DNA of 64,000 nucleotides from Heterobasidion occidentale (Eukaryota; Basidiomycota; Agaricomycetes; Russulales; Bondarzewiaceae): positions 3,038,001 through 3,102,000 of the forward strand of contig JBCAQO010000001.1 in NCBI GenBank assembly GCA_039111635.1, given 5' to 3'. Shown here piece by piece: positions 63,296-64,000 of the stretch. Position 1 is the stretch's first letter; every line of letters begins with the position of its first letter. Made by a program: the position numbers and the translations under genes. Below the pieces are notes generated by a model. The model had not been told where the DNA came from. It did not search any database and saw nothing but the letters and a program-made list of their open reading frames with translations.

Positions 63296-64000
63296 ATGCG
63301 AGGTGAACTATGCATCGGGTCTGCCTCTATATTCTCGTGAATGCACTCATCTACTCATCAATATCGGCACTGATGCTGACTGTCAATAATCAGCTTCGCA
63401 GCTCTCCTGCTACTCATCTTCATGCATGTATGCCTCCGTCTTCCTGCCTCGTGGTCTCCCTTCTATCTCATACTGTCTACAGGTTGGTCAAACTAATGTC
63501 TCATCGGTCCCGCGAAAGATAGCCATGGTACGTCCTTCGCCTAATTTACTTCCGCGAATCACGTCAACGTCTCGATTGCGACAGGCCAAGGTCAATGTCT
63601 CTCTATATGGGTGAGTGCCTATTTTACCTGTAAGAAATACCCCTTTTACGATTGGTACAGTGAGGGTCTAACTGTTGGCCTGGGAGACGCCATCACTGGC
63701 CTGTATACCACGAACGAATCGGCACCCCTTCAGGCTGGCGCAGGACTTCGACAATCATACGAATTTGGTCTGTACTCCTACTGCGGATACACGACAGATG
63801 TCCTCGGGACATGCACAAACCACACCACCGCGCGAAGATACGAACCTTACGATGCCATTACGTCCGACATGCGCGCCAACTACTCTCAACTCACCAATTT
63901 CATCATTCAAGGAACGACGTTCAAAGACTCTAAATATCTAGGCAGCAACTCCAAGTCTGCTTACTATCTACTCCTTCTGGGCACGATTTGTACCGCCCTG
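63296..64000 (+). CDS. SUR7/PalI-like four-TM membrane protein, N-terminal part, cut by the window edge
   Basis: Four or more exons give MRGELCIGFAALLLLIFMHV (signal anchor or first membrane helix; its internal intron runs from 63319, gtctgc, to an acceptor at ataatcag), then GQTNVSSVPRKIAM, AKVNVSLYGEGLTVGLGDAI and YEFGLYSYCGYTTDVLGTC, with N-glycosylation candidates NES, NHT and NYS, and the start of a second membrane helix YYLLLLGTICTAL at the edge. A first TM followed by an extracellular loop with a GLxxYCG-type cysteine motif is characteristic of the SUR7/PalI family (eisosome/cortical patch proteins and pH-sensing PalI). Subfamily placement needs the missing C-terminal half. The start was chosen because ATG 63296 joins in phase to the helix exon. 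Confidence 0.7.

Overview
The window is a gene-dense stretch of a filamentous fungal nuclear genome, most likely an agaricomycete basidiomycete. Almost every gene is cut by many short introns (about 45-75 nt, GT...CTRAY...AG), intergenic gaps are short, base composition is near balanced, and the gene set is typical of basidiomycetes. No mobile element, CRISPR array, rRNA or convincing tRNA was seen.

Layout, left to right. 1-129 (-): start of a Myb/SANT gene running off the left edge, divergent from the splicing factor PRP17 (308-2377, +). A 2.2-kb gene-free stretch follows. Then comes a small secreted repeat protein (4611-5181, +) whose eight near-identical 12-residue units are separated by Lys-Arg/Arg-Arg; it looks like a kexin-processed peptide precursor and is the most unusual locus here. 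Next are the replicative helicase subunit MCM3 (6379-9156, +), converging on the RINT1/Tip20 vesicle-tethering subunit (9495-12436, -), a beta-carbonic anhydrase (13420-14135, +), a HAD-family hydrolase (14631-15713, +), and a peroxisomal ABCD half-transporter (15975-19003, +). Mitochondrial ribosomal protein uS8m (19336-19800, -) is divergent from a PRELI/Ups lipid-transfer gene (20145-20814, +). The large TFIIIC B-block subunit (21436-28788, +) and an acidic/Ser-rich polytopic membrane protein (29729-32398, +) follow.

The right half holds the HOG-pathway MAPKKK Ssk2 (32715-37148, -), divergent from the GTPase Rbg2/DRG2 (37434-39398, +), a metallo-beta-lactamase-fold hydrolase (39948-41652, +), an ABCC full transporter (41799-48784, +), a 1.5-kb gene-poor gap, a second PRELI/Ups gene (50266-51088, +), the Rab6/Ypt6 exchange-factor subunit RIC1 (51505-55501, +), a 2OG-Fe(II) dioxygenase-like gene (55913-57441, +), sterol glucosyltransferase ATG26/UGT51 (57646-63054, -) and the start of a SUR7/PalI-like membrane gene (63296-right edge, +).

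There is no single pathway cluster; most genes are housekeeping. Two themes recur: intracellular lipid handling and trafficking (two Ups proteins, ABCD, ATG26, RIC1, RINT1) and core nuclear machines (PRP17, MCM3, TFIIIC). Several of the best conserved proteins (MCM3, TFIIIC, Ups, RIC1, probably carbonic anhydrase) show an isolated one-base frame break inside conserved sequence, mostly at homopolymers. This fits consensus errors in the assembly better than loss of essential genes.
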